Notes: generated by a model from the letters alone, not told the origin. A stretch of DNA of 64,000 nucleotides from Sphingobium sp. (GCA_003248935.1 QFQF01000005.1:124001-188000); one strand, 5' to 3'; counted from the stretch's first letter, positions 16,594 through 26,011 are shown. Numbers and translations: made by a program.

Positions 16594-17637
16594 ATGGAAT
16601 ATCGCCGCTTGGGGCGCACCGACCTGTCGGTGAGCCTGATCTGTCTTGGCACGATGACCTGGGGTTCCCAGAACAGCGAGGCCGAGGGGCACGCGCAGAT
16701 CGACTATGCGCTCGACCAGGGCGTCAACTTCCTCGACACCGCCGAGATGTATCCGGTGACACCGAGCCTGCCGGAGACGCGCGGCCGGACCGAGGAGATC
16801 ATCGGCAGCTGGATTGCGGCGCGAGGCGGGCGCGACCGGATCATCCTGGCCAGCAAGGTGTCCGGCCCCTCCCGCGCCGAGCCGATCCGCGGCGGCAACA
16901 ACCATCTCGACCGGCGCAACATCACCATGGCCCTCGACGCCAGCCTCCAGCGGCTGCGCACCGACTATCTCGATCTCTACCAGTTGCACTGGCCCGACCG
17001 GGCCGTGCAGATGTTTGGGCAACGGGGTATGGGAATACTTGCCGATGCTCCCGGCACGACACCGATCGAGGAAACACTCGATGCCCTCGCCGATCTCGTC
17101 AAGGCCGGCAAGATCAGGCACTTCGGTGTATCGAACGAAACACCGTGGGGCGTATCGGAATTTCTGCGGTTCTCGCGCGAAAGGAATCTGCCGCGTGTCC
17201 AGTCGATCCAGAACGCGTACAGCCTGTTGAACCGCACGTTCGAAATCGGCCTGTCCGAATTCGCGCTGCGCGAGGATGTCGGTCTGCTCGCCTACTCCCC
17301 GCTCGGCGCGGGCAATCTCAGCGGCAAATATCTGGGCGGCACGATCCCGCCGGGATCACGCCGTGCGGTGGCGAGCCAGTTCGTCCGCTACAATACACCA
17401 CCCCAGCTATCCGCGACCGCCCGCTATGTCGGCATCGCGCATGCCTTCGGTCTCGATCCGCCACAGATGGCCCTCGCCTATGTGAACAGCCGCCCCTTCG
17501 TCACGGCGAACATCATCGGCGCGACGACCATGGATCAACTGGTCACCAACATCGCCAGCGTCGATCTGACACTGGACGACGCAGTGATCGCCGCCATCGA
17601 GGGCGTACAGGTCGAATATCCGGACCCATGCCCCTGA
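16594..17637 (+). CDS. tas: Aldo/keto reductase, Tas family
   Basis: NADPH-dependent aldo/keto reductase, 347 aa, cytoplasmic. The sequence follows E. coli Tas closely: LGTMTWGSQNSEAEGHAQID, AEMYPV, ASKVSGP. Catalytic tetrad Asp48, Tyr53, Lys88 and His132 (QLHWPDR). GKIRHFGVSNE and YSPLGAGNLSGKY are AKR cofactor-site segments. Start at 16594 is chosen from GGGAGA at 16582-16587 and from the family's usual MxYRxLG beginning; the frame is open upstream to 16510. Physiological substrate unknown. Confidence 0.92.
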   Translation: MEYRRLGRTDLSVSLICLGTMTWGSQNSEAEGHAQIDYALDQGVNFLDTAEMYPVTPSLPETRGRTEEIIGSWIAARGGRDRIILASKVSGPSRAEPIRGGNNHLDRRNITMALDASLQRLRTDYLDLYQLHWPDRAVQMFGQRGMGILADAPGTTPIEETLDALADLVKAGKIRHFGVSNETPWGVSEFLRFSRERNLPRVQSIQNAYSLLNRTFEIGLSEFALREDVGLLAYSPLGAGNLSGKYLGGTIPPGSRRAVASQFVRYNTPPQLSATARYVGIAHAFGLDPPQMALAYVNSRPFVTANIIGATTMDQLVTNIASVDLTLDDAVIAAIEGVQVEYPDPCP

Positions 17638-17659
17638 CCCTCTGCCCCTGAGCTGACGC

Positions 17660-17839
17660 TCAGAGGCCCAGGCGAGACCAGAATTCGTCAGGGCGGACCG
17701 GCGGACGAACCGACGGACCGTCAGCCGGCATCGCCGACCAGGATGGATGGATCACCGGCGGCAATGCCGTTGGCTGCAACACAGGTGATGTCCTGCGCAC
17801 ACGCGCGGCTCTGCTATTACGAGGAAGTGTTCGGGTCAT
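17660..17839 (-). CDS. Small Pro/Arg-rich hypothetical protein, 59 aa
   Basis: Begins MTRTLPRNSRAARVRR and ends in DEFWSRLGL. An excellent ribosome site (GCAGGAGACGACG then ATG; AGGAG six bases upstream) argues that it is translated. It is rich in Pro, Arg and Ser with no domain. The nearest gene on the same strand downstream is cls (start 16433), with the opposite-strand tas gene lying between; the permease (stop 18024) is upstream. Unknown function; could be a basic regulatory peptide. Confidence 0.45.
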   Translation of the reverse strand: MTRTLPRNSRAARVRRTSPVLQPTALPPVIHPSWSAMPADGPSVRPPVRPDEFWSRLGL

Positions 17840-18023
17840 CGTCGTCTCCTGCCGCAGGAAACACGAAACCAGGCGTTGTCGCTTAGGCACCGTGCGCTTT
17901 AGCCGTTGGTGACGCGGAGCAAGCTGTTCCTTCAAAAGCCGCGGGGCAGGTGCCCGCATTGTGGATAGCGGAGCCATGCCGTGCTGTCCCGCAAGCTTTG
18001 GTCGATGCACGCAAAGAAAAGGT

Positions 18024-19418
18024 TCATTCGGACCGACGGCCGACCCACAGGAAGTAGATGAGAAGGCCGACGGCATTCCACGCGAGACAGAACAGCTGGG
18101 TGCGGGTGGGAAGGCTCGCGAACAGATAGGCACAGCCCAGGATCGCGCCCGGTCCGACCAGCCATGGCAGCGGAGCCCGGAACAGGCGCGGCGCATCGGG
18201 CGAACGGCGGCGCAACACCAGCATGCAGGTGGCAACCGCGATGAACGCGATCAACGTCCCCGCATTGGCCAGGGCTGCGATCTGATCCAGCGGCACGAAA
18301 CCCGCGAGCGTGCCGACGACGACCGCCGTCAGTATCGTGATACGGACCGGGGTACCCGTCCGCGCATCGACCTTCGCCAGAGCGGGCGGCAGCAGCCCGT
18401 CGCGTGCCATCACGAAGAAGATGCGGCTCTGACCATAGAGGAAAGCGAGGATGACGGTGGGCAAGGCCACGATGGCAGCGGCGCCGATGATCGCCGCCGT
18501 GCCACCCTGCCCCAGACTGCGCAGGATCAGCGCCAGCGGCTCGGGACTGCTGGCGTATACGGTGAACGGCATCGATCCGACGGCGACGGCCGCGACACCC
18601 ACATAGAGCGCCGTACAGATCAGAAGCGACCCGATGATGCCGATCGGCAAGTCCCGGCCGGGCCGTTTCGCTTCCTCCGCCGCCGTCGAGATCGCGTCGA
18701 AGCCGTAAAAGGCGAAGAAGATGATTGCGGCCGCCGCCATGACGCCCCGCTCCAGCCCCGCCACCTCATGACGCGCAAAGCCATAGGGCATGTAGGGCGT
18801 GAAATGCGCCGTGTCGAAATGTGGCAATGCGACGGCGACGAAGATGAGCAGCGCAACGATCTTCACGAGGACCAGCGCGGCGTTCAGGGTCGCGCTTTCC
18901 TTCGTGCCCAGAGCCAGCATCCCGGCGACGGCGAAAACGATGAAGATGGCGGGCACGTTGACGATGCCGCCCGCATGCGGCCCAGCCGTGATCGCCAGCG
19001 GCAGGTCAAGACCGAGGGATGACAGGAATCCGACCGCATAGCCCGACCACCCGACCGCGACGGCGCTGACCACCAGCGAATATTCAAGGATCAGGCTCCA
19101 GCCCACGACCCACGCGATGATCTCGCCCAGCACCACATAGCTGTAGGTGTAGGCGCTGCCGGAGGCGGGGATCATCGTCGCCACTTCCGCGTAGGCAAGC
19201 GCGGCACAGGCGCAGACGGCCCCGGCGATCAGGAAGGACAGGGTGACGGCCGGCCCGGCAAGGTTGGCGCCCACGCCGACCAGCGTATAGATGCCCGTAC
19301 CGACGATCGCGCCGACACCGAGCGCGACCAGATGCCACCAGCTGAGCGTCGGATTGAGCCGATGGTGCGCCGCGAGATCATCGAGCGCCACCACCTTGCG
19401 CTGCATCCAGTGTCTCAT
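18024..19418 (-). CDS. APC-family amino acid permease
   Basis: 464 aa integral inner-membrane transporter of the amino acid-polyamine-organocation family, cationic amino acid transporter/YfnA-like subgroup. About twelve hydrophobic segments. The first has the family motif GVGAIVGTGIYTLVG; later AGAVCACAALAYAEVATMIP, FFAFYGFDAISTAAEEAKRP and the TGTPVRITILTA loop are characteristic. N-terminal HHRLNPTLSWWHLVALGVG is typical of the subgroup. Proton-coupled amino acid uptake is expected; the substrate is not readable. Stands between two same-strand genes with 75 bp to the GMC gene upstream. Confidence 0.9.
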   Translation of the reverse strand: MRHWMQRKVVALDDLAAHHRLNPTLSWWHLVALGVGAIVGTGIYTLVGVGANLAGPAVTLSFLIAGAVCACAALAYAEVATMIPASGSAYTYSYVVLGEIIAWVVGWSLILEYSLVVSAVAVGWSGYAVGFLSSLGLDLPLAITAGPHAGGIVNVPAIFIVFAVAGMLALGTKESATLNAALVLVKIVALLIFVAVALPHFDTAHFTPYMPYGFARHEVAGLERGVMAAAAIIFFAFYGFDAISTAAEEAKRPGRDLPIGIIGSLLICTALYVGVAAVAVGSMPFTVYASSPEPLALILRSLGQGGTAAIIGAAAIVALPTVILAFLYGQSRIFFVMARDGLLPPALAKVDARTGTPVRITILTAVVVGTLAGFVPLDQIAALANAGTLIAFIAVATCMLVLRRRSPDAPRLFRAPLPWLVGPGAILGCAYLFASLPTRTQLFCLAWNAVGLLIYFLWVGRRSE

Positions 19419-19493
19419 CCCGCTCTATCCCCTGTCCGTCACGGCCTTGCGCTGAGACGGCGTACGATAGAGCGGGATCGATCGCTTGGGTAG

Positions 19494-21161
19494 CTATTCG
19501 GCGGCGACCAGCGTCTCGCTGCGAAGGGCCGGGGCCTGAAGGTCACGCTTCACCCGGTCGGCGGCGCGGATGGCCATCGCCACCAGCGACAGGGTGGGGT
19601 TGGCATAGCCACCGGTCGGGAAGACGGCGGAACCGGCGATCATCAGGTTGGGTACGCCATGCACGCGCCCGTTGGTATCGACGACGCCGTCGCGCGGATC
19701 CGCACTCATCCGAGTGGCGCCCAGGAAATGCGTGGTCGAGCTGGTCTTCATCTCGAACGGGCGCTGGATACGGAATTCGCCGATGCCGCTCTTCGCGATC
19801 TCACGGGCCATGACGTCCTGCGCCCTGTAGACCAGTTCCCGGTCCTCGTCCCGCCAGGTGCAATGGATCTCGATCCGGCGGTTGCCCAGCGCGTCACGCT
19901 CCTCCGCCAGCTTTACGCGATTGTCGCGATGCGGCGTCTGTTCGGCCTGATGCAGGACCTCGAAATGGTCGAACCGCTCGCTCGGCTTCGTCTTCTGCGA
20001 CCAGCCGCCGACGCCGAGGTGAGAGATCGGCGACACCAGCCTGTCGTAGAGCTGCTGGCCGAAACCATCCACGCCCAGCATCGTGGTGAACAGATCCTTC
20101 GTCGCCCACGGCCCACGCTTCTGCAATGCCGCGCGCAGACGCCGGGACGCCTGGAAGCCTGCCTCCCGGCGCGCGCTCATCGACCGGCGGGGGAAGAGGA
20201 TCGCGCTGATGTTGGCGCAGCGTTCCGTCCGCAGAAGCGCGTCCGTGAACTGGAGGTGCCCCATGGCCGACATGCCGTCGATGCGGCGCAGGTCATAAAG
20301 CCCCATGCGATCGATCAGGTCGCGCGACTTGGGGATCAGGAGACCGCCGAACAGCAATGGATGATCCATGAAGTAGCGGCCGACCAGATCATTGGCATTG
20401 CCGATGCCGGTCGGGTGCGCCGCATTCGTGGACGAGAGCAGCAGTTGCGGCGTGGCAAGCCCGCCCTGCGCGAGGATGAACATGTCCGCCTCGAACCGCA
20501 CGCTCCGCCCGGGCGCCGACACCGCCGTCGCTCCCGTGACCCGCTCACCGCTTTCATCGGTGTCGAGGCGGGCGACGGTGGCGCTGGTATAGACGGTGAC
20601 GTTCTCCGCCTTGTCCAGCGCCTGCCGATACGTGTCCAGGATGACGTTCTTGTACGCGAAGTGGAACATGCCGGTGCGAAGGCCGGTGCCCGCCAGCGGC
20701 AGGCGGGGCGCATTCGGCCCTTCCCAGGCGTCGGGCGCATATCCGCGCGGTTCCAGTGCGAACCAAGCCTGCGCACGCTCATAATAGGGTGCCAGATCGG
20801 CATAGGGGATCGGCCAGCCGCTGTCGGCCACCCAGTCGCGCTTTTCCAGATCCGCCTCGTGCAGCGGCAGCAGGCGCAGGTGATTGGGGCCGACGCCCGC
20901 GTTCACATGCCACATATTGCCGTTGCCGCCGAACTGACGCGTCGTCCAGATGCCGCGATGGTCGGCGAAACGCGAGGTCGCTGCGGGCTGCCCCAGATCG
21001 GTGGCGTCGGTATCGAGGCCACCGCTCTCCAGCACGGCTACCGAAATGCCCGTGCCGGCAAGCTCGGTGGCGATGGATATGCCCGCGGGGCCAGCGCCGA
21101 TGACGCATACTTGCGCACGGACGATGCTATCTTGGTCGAGTGCTTTGGTGTCGACGAACAT
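19494..21161 (-). CDS. GMC-family FAD oxidoreductase
   Basis: 555 aa glucose-methanol-choline oxidoreductase. FAD-binding GAGPAG at residues 22-27 with Glu45 ending the second strand (VAVLESGG). ILAQGGLATPQLLL and the C-terminal GMC_C domain with THFLGATRM and GGYANPTLSLVAMAIRAAD carry the His and Asn expected at the active site. The start at 21161 is taken at MFVDTKALD with GGGGGAG upstream; the 30 earlier in-frame residues lack hydrophobic or family character. Related bacterial enzymes oxidise sugars or alcohols, some with partner subunits, none of which is adjacent. No signal peptide is evident. Confidence 0.88.
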   Translation of the reverse strand: MFVDTKALDQDSIVRAQVCVIGAGPAGISIATELAGTGISVAVLESGGLDTDATDLGQPAATSRFADHRGIWTTRQFGGNGNMWHVNAGVGPNHLRLLPLHEADLEKRDWVADSGWPIPYADLAPYYERAQAWFALEPRGYAPDAWEGPNAPRLPLAGTGLRTGMFHFAYKNVILDTYRQALDKAENVTVYTSATVARLDTDESGERVTGATAVSAPGRSVRFEADMFILAQGGLATPQLLLSSTNAAHPTGIGNANDLVGRYFMDHPLLFGGLLIPKSRDLIDRMGLYDLRRIDGMSAMGHLQFTDALLRTERCANISAILFPRRSMSARREAGFQASRRLRAALQKRGPWATKDLFTTMLGVDGFGQQLYDRLVSPISHLGVGGWSQKTKPSERFDHFEVLHQAEQTPHRDNRVKLAEERDALGNRRIEIHCTWRDEDRELVYRAQDVMAREIAKSGIGEFRIQRPFEMKTSSTTHFLGATRMSADPRDGVVDTNGRVHGVPNLMIAGSAVFPTGGYANPTLSLVAMAIRAADRVKRDLQAPALRSETLVAAE

Positions 21162-21804
21162 AAACTGGTTAGCTCCCCCACGCGACACAATGTGCCGGTC
21201 AAGACAAGAGTCGGATGCGACCGTCGAGCAAGGAGGCGCAGTCTGTCGCACCGCCCTGTCCCGATGGCATGTCGCCTGCCGCTTCCAAGCGTCCCCGGGG
21301 CATTAGGGTGAGGGCCCTAACAGAATGCAACCGCTAACCCGTGCTTTCATAATGTGTCTCGTATCGGGATGCTTCCGTAAAGCCCCCATATCCGCGCAGG
21401 TTCCGAATTGACGGGTGGCGGCCCGTCGATCCGGACATCAGGCGAATCAAAACCGGGCGGAAAGGCAAAGCACCAGGACTGGTCAGCCTGGATTGACCGG
21501 GACGACAGATATCAAGCGGTCCCGGAACGAAATTTGATGCAGATCAGTACTTTGGTTGGATACAGACGTACGTCCGGACAGTCTTCGGACGATTGCGTGG
21601 TTCCTGGCGATCATATGCCTTCTTCCAAAACATCTTGGTCTTGCGCCAATCTAGCGCCCTGACATTGGGTGGGCACTGTCGCCGCCATTACCAATTGTTA
21701 ATGATCTTTTTGGCGGGCGGGGACGGATCGGGCGGCCGATGAAGCATCTCATCAAAGCGCGACTCGGACGATAATCATCATTGAGCAAGGGGCGCGCTCC
21801 AACG
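21162..21804. other. Non-coding gap of about 640 bp
   Basis: No convincing gene on either strand; the best plus-strand frame (21408-21662, 84 codons) has no ribosome site or protein-like sequence. Weak inverted repeats are present: TTAGGG tgaggg CCCTAA (21304-21321), and CGTCCG / CGGACG around 21572. An AT-rich patch CCAATTGTTAATGATCTTTTT lies near 21690-21711. It probably holds the GMC promoter and may hide a small RNA. Confidence 0.4.
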
Positions 21805-21805
21805 A

Positions 21806-21834
21806 AAAGGGGGAGGACATCGCCCTCCCCCTTT
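21806..21834 (-). terminator. Terminator of the autotransporter gene
   Basis: 11-bp stem AAAGGGGGAGG (21806-21816) / CCTCCCCCTTT (21824-21834), loop ACATCGC. Read on the minus strand the hairpin runs into a short U-tract (the A-run 21805-21808), 26 bp after the autotransporter stop. Confidence 0.85.
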
Positions 21835-21859
21835 CCGGTCTTAAGCGTCTGTGCGGCAG

Positions 21860-24364
21860 CTAGAAGCGCAGGCGGATGCCCACCGTACCCTTCAGCGCGA
21901 AATAGTCGCCGAAATCACGGATCGGGCTGGTCGCCGAGACTTCGCCGTAAAGGGCGACGTTCTGTTTCCAGTTCTGTGTCGCGCCCAGGCCAAGCTCGCC
22001 CCACAAACGCTGGTTCGCGCGGGCGATCGGCGCGCCAGAGACGTCCACGACGCTACCGTCCAGCCATTCATAGCTGAGGTTGACGAGGCCATAGACATGG
22101 CTGCTGGCCGTGCCGGAAACGGTCTGGCTGTCGATCGACAGGCCCCACCGGGTCCGTAGACTGTCGCCCTTGCTGGCCGACACCTCGGCTTCGACCGGAT
22201 CGACGAAGTCGTCGAAGCGGACATTGGAGTAGATGACCTGCACCTGCGGCGTGACGCTGAGCCCGCCGCCGATCGCGGCGCGCTTGCCGACCTCCAGGCT
22301 GAACGCCTCGCCGGTTCCGTCGTTGTTACGAACAAGGTCACCCAGAACGCTGGAGCGCAGATCGCCCTTGTACCAGCTGTACTGGCCCTGCGCGTCGACA
22401 TAGAAGCCCTTCGCGCCATACCATGTCAGTGTGCCGCCAACCCCATAGCCGTCGAGGTCGATCTTGCCGCCGCCGAAGGGCGAGGCGATCTTTGCGTCCA
22501 CCTTGCCGTAGTGGCCGGTGACGCCACCAACGAGCGTGCCGTCCGCGCTGTCCAGCAGGACATGGTCGATACCCGTCTGCATCTTCCAGCTGTCGATGTT
22601 GACGTCGGCAAGGGCGCTGGACGTCCGGGGATTGGCGCGATTGCGCACGCCCTCTATCCGGCCCCACACACCGCCACCCGCAGGCGAAGCGCCCGCGGCC
22701 CAGCTGCGGTTGCCGACACGCTGCTGGAGCGTCGGCAGTCCGTTCAACGCCAGCATCGCGGCGGGGTAAGCCTCGTAGACCGGCACGCCGGGCTGATAGA
22801 GCGGCAACGCCGCCTCCGCAGCGCTGCCGACGGCGCCCGGCGCAACATAGGACGAGCGCAGATACCAGTCGCCATCGGCCGGCGTTGCAATACCGTTCTT
22901 GTAGAGGCGGAAGCCATAGGCGCCAGCGACCACCGTCGGCACGCCGTCGACCAGATAGTCGGCGTTCAGCGTGAATACACCGTTCGATGCGCCCCCCACA
23001 TCCACGATCTTGACCCCTTCGACAGGCGCCGACAGCAGGCCGCCACGATTGTGGACGATGACCTGCGTCGTGCCGGAGGTGCTTCCGCGCACGACAAGCT
23101 GGTCCGCGCCGGTTGGCGCGATGTCGATATCCAGCGTTGCGCCGGAGGAGGCATAGTTGCCCAGGATGGTAAGCGTGCCCACGGCCTCATCCGCGCCGCC
23201 CGGCATCAGGGTCGCGCCGGACGCAAGCGTAACGCTGCCGCCGATGATGCCGGAGCCGCCGAGTATCGCTCCGTCCGCGACCGTCACCGCCCCGGTCGCC
23301 GCCGACTGGTTGCCATTGACGAACAGCGCACCGCTCTCGACGCGGGTTTCCCCCGTGTAGCTGTTGGCGCCAGTCAGCGTGACGGCGCCGTCACCGAACT
23401 GCACAAGCGTACCCGATCCGCTGATCGCGCCACCGAAGTCGATATCGTCGGGACGGTCGAACGAGAGCGTACCGTCATTCTGCACATCGCCCACGATGCT
23501 GCCGCTGCCATTGCCGTAGCCGATCTGCAGTTCCGCGTCCGGCAGGATGAATGTGCCGCCGGTATAGTCGTTCGTTCCGGCGAAGATCGCCCGCCCGGTG
23601 CCACCGATGGTGACGGAACCGGTGCCGTGGATCTGGCCCCAGAACAGGTCGACAGGGCCGGTATGAAGAATCCGCAGGTCAACATCGCCCAGTTCAACCG
23701 TGCCGCCATTCACCAGCGAACGGATCGAGGTGGTGCCGCTGGTCACGCCCGATACGTCGAATACCGCGCAGGAACAGACATCGACCTTTGCCGAGTCGAG
23801 AAGGTTGGCGGTTCCGGCCAGCGCAAGCGTTCCGCCGAGGACAAACGTCGACCCATAATAGTTGCTCGGCGTGTCCAGGGTAAGCGTGCCGTCGCCGCGC
23901 TTTTCCAGTACGCCGGTGCCATAGATGTAGCCGCTGTACGTCGCGTTGTCCGACCGGTCGAAGACGAGGGTACCGTAGTTCTCAATGTCCGCGTTCACGC
24001 TGCCGCCCGCACCGCCGTTGCCGACGCTGAGCGTGCCCGACTGGATGACGAGCGGACCAGCGAAGACATTGTCGGCGGTCAGGGAGAGCGCACCGTTTCC
24101 ATCCTTGATGACGGAGGCAACGCCCGAAATGACGCCCGACTGAACGGCACTCTCGCCGCCATTGACGGTGAGGGTCGCCGGCGCGGACAGGGCGCCAGCA
24201 TAGTCTTCACCATCGGCATAGGTCCGGTCCTGCGCGGACACGGCGACGGGCGCCATCGTCAGACAGACGGCGGCAAGGGACGCGGCGGACACGCCGCGCA
24301 GCAACCGGTTCGCCATCGCACCGCCAACCGGCGATACGCGAAACGGACTCTTGGTACTGGGCAT
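21860..24364 (-). CDS. Autotransporter (type Va secretion) with beta-helix passenger
   Basis: 834 aa. Signal peptide ends near VSA-Q. The passenger (about 45-560) is a Gly/Thr/Asn-rich beta-helix with passenger-associated repeats such as GTGVLEKRGDGTLTL, GSGTLVQFGDGAVTLTGANS and TGETRVESGALFVNG. The last 270 residues form the autotransporter barrel: WGRIEG, a string of amphipathic strands, final residues GIRLRF ending in Phe. One close pair of cysteines (VCSC) sits in the passenger. Start: minus-strand GGGAG directly upstream of three successive ATGs; the third (24364) has the best spacing. Surface adhesin or biofilm role is inference; no protease motif is seen. Confidence 0.88.
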   Translation of the reverse strand: MPSTKSPFRVSPVGGAMANRLLRGVSAASLAAVCLTMAPVAVSAQDRTYADGEDYAGALSAPATLTVNGGESAVQSGVISGVASVIKDGNGALSLTADNVFAGPLVIQSGTLSVGNGGAGGSVNADIENYGTLVFDRSDNATYSGYIYGTGVLEKRGDGTLTLDTPSNYYGSTFVLGGTLALAGTANLLDSAKVDVCSCAVFDVSGVTSGTTSIRSLVNGGTVELGDVDLRILHTGPVDLFWGQIHGTGSVTIGGTGRAIFAGTNDYTGGTFILPDAELQIGYGNGSGSIVGDVQNDGTLSFDRPDDIDFGGAISGSGTLVQFGDGAVTLTGANSYTGETRVESGALFVNGNQSAATGAVTVADGAILGGSGIIGGSVTLASGATLMPGGADEAVGTLTILGNYASSGATLDIDIAPTGADQLVVRGSTSGTTQVIVHNRGGLLSAPVEGVKIVDVGGASNGVFTLNADYLVDGVPTVVAGAYGFRLYKNGIATPADGDWYLRSSYVAPGAVGSAAEAALPLYQPGVPVYEAYPAAMLALNGLPTLQQRVGNRSWAAGASPAGGGVWGRIEGVRNRANPRTSSALADVNIDSWKMQTGIDHVLLDSADGTLVGGVTGHYGKVDAKIASPFGGGKIDLDGYGVGGTLTWYGAKGFYVDAQGQYSWYKGDLRSSVLGDLVRNNDGTGEAFSLEVGKRAAIGGGLSVTPQVQVIYSNVRFDDFVDPVEAEVSASKGDSLRTRWGLSIDSQTVSGTASSHVYGLVNLSYEWLDGSVVDVSGAPIARANQRLWGELGLGATQNWKQNVALYGEVSATSPIRDFGDYFALKGTVGIRLRF

Positions 24365-24535
24365 CATCATCTCCCGATGTGCAAGGCGGCTTCTCGCGAA
24401 GCGGCGCATATGCGCCCGTCCCGCCTTTCCACGGTTTTCCTTGGCCAGCTCTGGTGCGGGCCAACACGGATGTCCTTCGGATCATCGGGTTAATTTGCGC
24501 TAAACGATGCAGATGCGCCGTCCACCTTGTCCTTT

Positions 24536-25387
24536 TCAGGGACAGTGGCGGTCCATTTCGGTGCGATCATTTACCCTGTGGACAATGACACGGCGCGAGG
24601 CGTCGAGGGAAAGGGTCAGGTCGGCGCGCTCAGGCATTTCCGACAATATGTGCCGCGTCAGACGTTCATAGAACTGGATGAACCGGGAGATCTCGCCAGC
24701 GCTCATGATCCGCTGTCCAGCAGCCGGGGATGTCACGCGACGCAACTGCTCCTCCTGCTCCGTCCGCCAGTCACCCACCACGTCAAATCCCGGCGCGGCG
24801 AGCAGGATCAGCCGGTCGATCCGATCGAACAGCGGACGATAGGCTCCGGACAGCGCCGCGTTGACATGGCGCCGCCATGCTCCGTCAGTGTCCTTTTCCC
24901 GCTCCAGCGCGTTGACCGGCTCGACGAGTTCCGCCGCGTCCTGAGGCACGGCGCCGACACACCACCCCTCGAACAGCAGCAGGTCCAGCGGCGCGGAAAC
25001 GACAGGCCATGCGCTTTCGGGCAGGCGATCATCCCGTGCCTTGTCGAAACGCGGCAAACTGACGCGCCCCTCCCCGCCCAGCGCCGCAATCGTATCCAGG
25101 CCCAGTCCGACATCATGGGTGCCCGGAACGCCGCGAGTCCGCAGCAGGGGGTGGACGACGCAACCCAGCGCCTCCCGCTCGGAAAGAGTAAGGTACAGAT
25201 CGTCGAGCGAAAGGGTCGCGCAACGCAGCCCCGTGGCCGTCAGGCGGGATTGAAGCGCCGTGGCCAGCGTTGTCTTGCCCGACCCCTGCGCCCCGCACAG
25301 GCCGATGACAAGAGGACGACGCGCGGGCGATGATCCAATCCAGCGCTCGCTTATGCCCCTTGCGATGATGTCGGCTGCTTCCGTCAT
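24536..25387 (-). CDS. P-loop kinase, D-glycerate 3-kinase-like
   Basis: 283 aa. Walker A GAQGSGKTT at 32-40; SLDDLYLTLSEREAL then LRTRGVPGTHD, FEGWCVGA and a C-terminal RFIQFYERLTRHIL segment match the plant-type glycerate kinase (GLYK) family, which phosphorylates D-glycerate to 3-phosphoglycerate. Start at 25387 (MTEAADIIARG) leaves 14 bp after the ohrR stop; the frame is open upstream but would overlap ohrR. Probably co-transcribed with ohrR, an unexpected pairing for an oxidative-stress locus. Substrate not proven; related proteins are often listed only as P-loop kinases. Confidence 0.8.
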   Translation of the reverse strand: MTEAADIIARGISERWIGSSPARRPLVIGLCGAQGSGKTTLATALQSRLTATGLRCATLSLDDLYLTLSEREALGCVVHPLLRTRGVPGTHDVGLGLDTIAALGGEGRVSLPRFDKARDDRLPESAWPVVSAPLDLLLFEGWCVGAVPQDAAELVEPVNALEREKDTDGAWRRHVNAALSGAYRPLFDRIDRLILLAAPGFDVVGDWRTEQEEQLRRVTSPAAGQRIMSAGEISRFIQFYERLTRHILSEMPERADLTLSLDASRRVIVHRVNDRTEMDRHCP

Positions 25388-25401
25388 CGACGCGGGACTG
25401 C

Positions 25402-25878
25402 TTACTCGGCGTGCGCGCGCAGCGTGTCGCGCAGCCGGACCATCGCCTTCTGCATGACCGCCAGTTGCTCTTCGCTGAGGCCCGTTGCGGCCAGTATCTG
25501 TTCGGGAACGCACGCAGCCTCCGCGGCGATGCCTCGCCCCTTCTCGGTCAGGCTGACACGCACCACGCGCTCGTCCGCGCTGTCCCGCCGCCGGGTCACG
25601 ATCCCGGCCGCTTCCATGCGCTTGACCAGCGGTGTGAGCGTGCTGGATTCAAGGAACAGCGCTTCGCCCAATTCCCCGATCGTCTGGCCGTCCCGTTCGC
25701 GCAGCAGCACGATGGCCAGATATTGGGGATAGGTAAGGCCGATCTTCTCCAGCACGGGCTTGTATACCCGATTGAACGCCAGACCGGTGGAATAGACCCC
25801 GAAGCAGAGAAACTGCTCCAGAGCGTTCTTGTCCGCCTGTTTCATACCGCCATCCGACATATCGAGCGACCCCGCCAT
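25402..25878 (-). CDS. ohrR: OhrR, organic-hydroperoxide-sensing MarR-family repressor
   Basis: 158 aa. MarR winged helix with the OhrR hallmarks: N-terminal peroxidatic Cys25 in EQFLCFGVYS, LTYPQYLAIVLL, and the recognition region LFLESSTLTPLVKRMEAAG with the wing RRRDSADERVVRV. A second Cys123 (EAACVPEQ) sits where two-Cys OhrR proteins such as that of Xanthomonas carry the resolving cysteine. Oxidation by organic hydroperoxide releases the repressor from DNA. Start uncertain among ATG 25878, 25860 and 25845; 25878 has GGGAAAG upstream. Divergent from the esterase-ohr operon, with two palindromes between them. Confidence 0.9.
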   Translation of the reverse strand: MAGSLDMSDGGMKQADKNALEQFLCFGVYSTGLAFNRVYKPVLEKIGLTYPQYLAIVLLRERDGQTIGELGEALFLESSTLTPLVKRMEAAGIVTRRRDSADERVVRVSLTEKGRGIAAEAACVPEQILAATGLSEEQLAVMQKAMVRLRDTLRAHAE

Positions 25879-25905
25879 TTTCACTGCGCTTTCCCGATGC
25901 GAATA

Positions 25906-25978
25906 TAAATCGCGCACGATTTAATCGCAAGGATTGACATGACTCACCATCGCACATAAATAGATCGTACACGATATA
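25906..25978. promoter_or_regulatory. Two OhrR-type operators in the divergent promoter region
   Basis: Palindrome 1, TAAATCGCGCACGATTTA (25906-25923), has perfect 7-bp arms. Palindrome 2, TAGATCGTACACGATATA (25961-25978), matches itself in 8 of 9 pairs. They share TARATCGnnCACGATWTA. Site 1 lies next to the ohrR start, site 2 overlaps the expected start of the esterase-ohr transcript. Assignment to OhrR is by position and symmetry. Confidence 0.75.
25934..25962 (+). promoter_or_regulatory. Sigma-70-type promoter of the esterase-ohr operon
   Basis: TTGACA at 25934-25939 and TAAATA at 25957-25962 with a 17-bp spacer: perfect -35 and near-consensus -10. The downstream operator begins at 25961 and so overlaps the -10 edge, a layout expected for direct repression. 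Confidence 0.8.
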
Positions 25979-26011
25979 GTCGCGTTCGATTTTACGATTT
26001 GGGAGGTTACG

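Noticed and set aside
21408..21662. 84-codon plus-strand frame in the long gap
   Set aside because: No ribosome site, no protein-like pattern, no recognisable family.
23157..23990. Repeated segments in the autotransporter as a CRISPR or tandem-repeat array
   Set aside because: The repeats are degenerate protein-level beta-helix repeats without identical DNA units or spacers.
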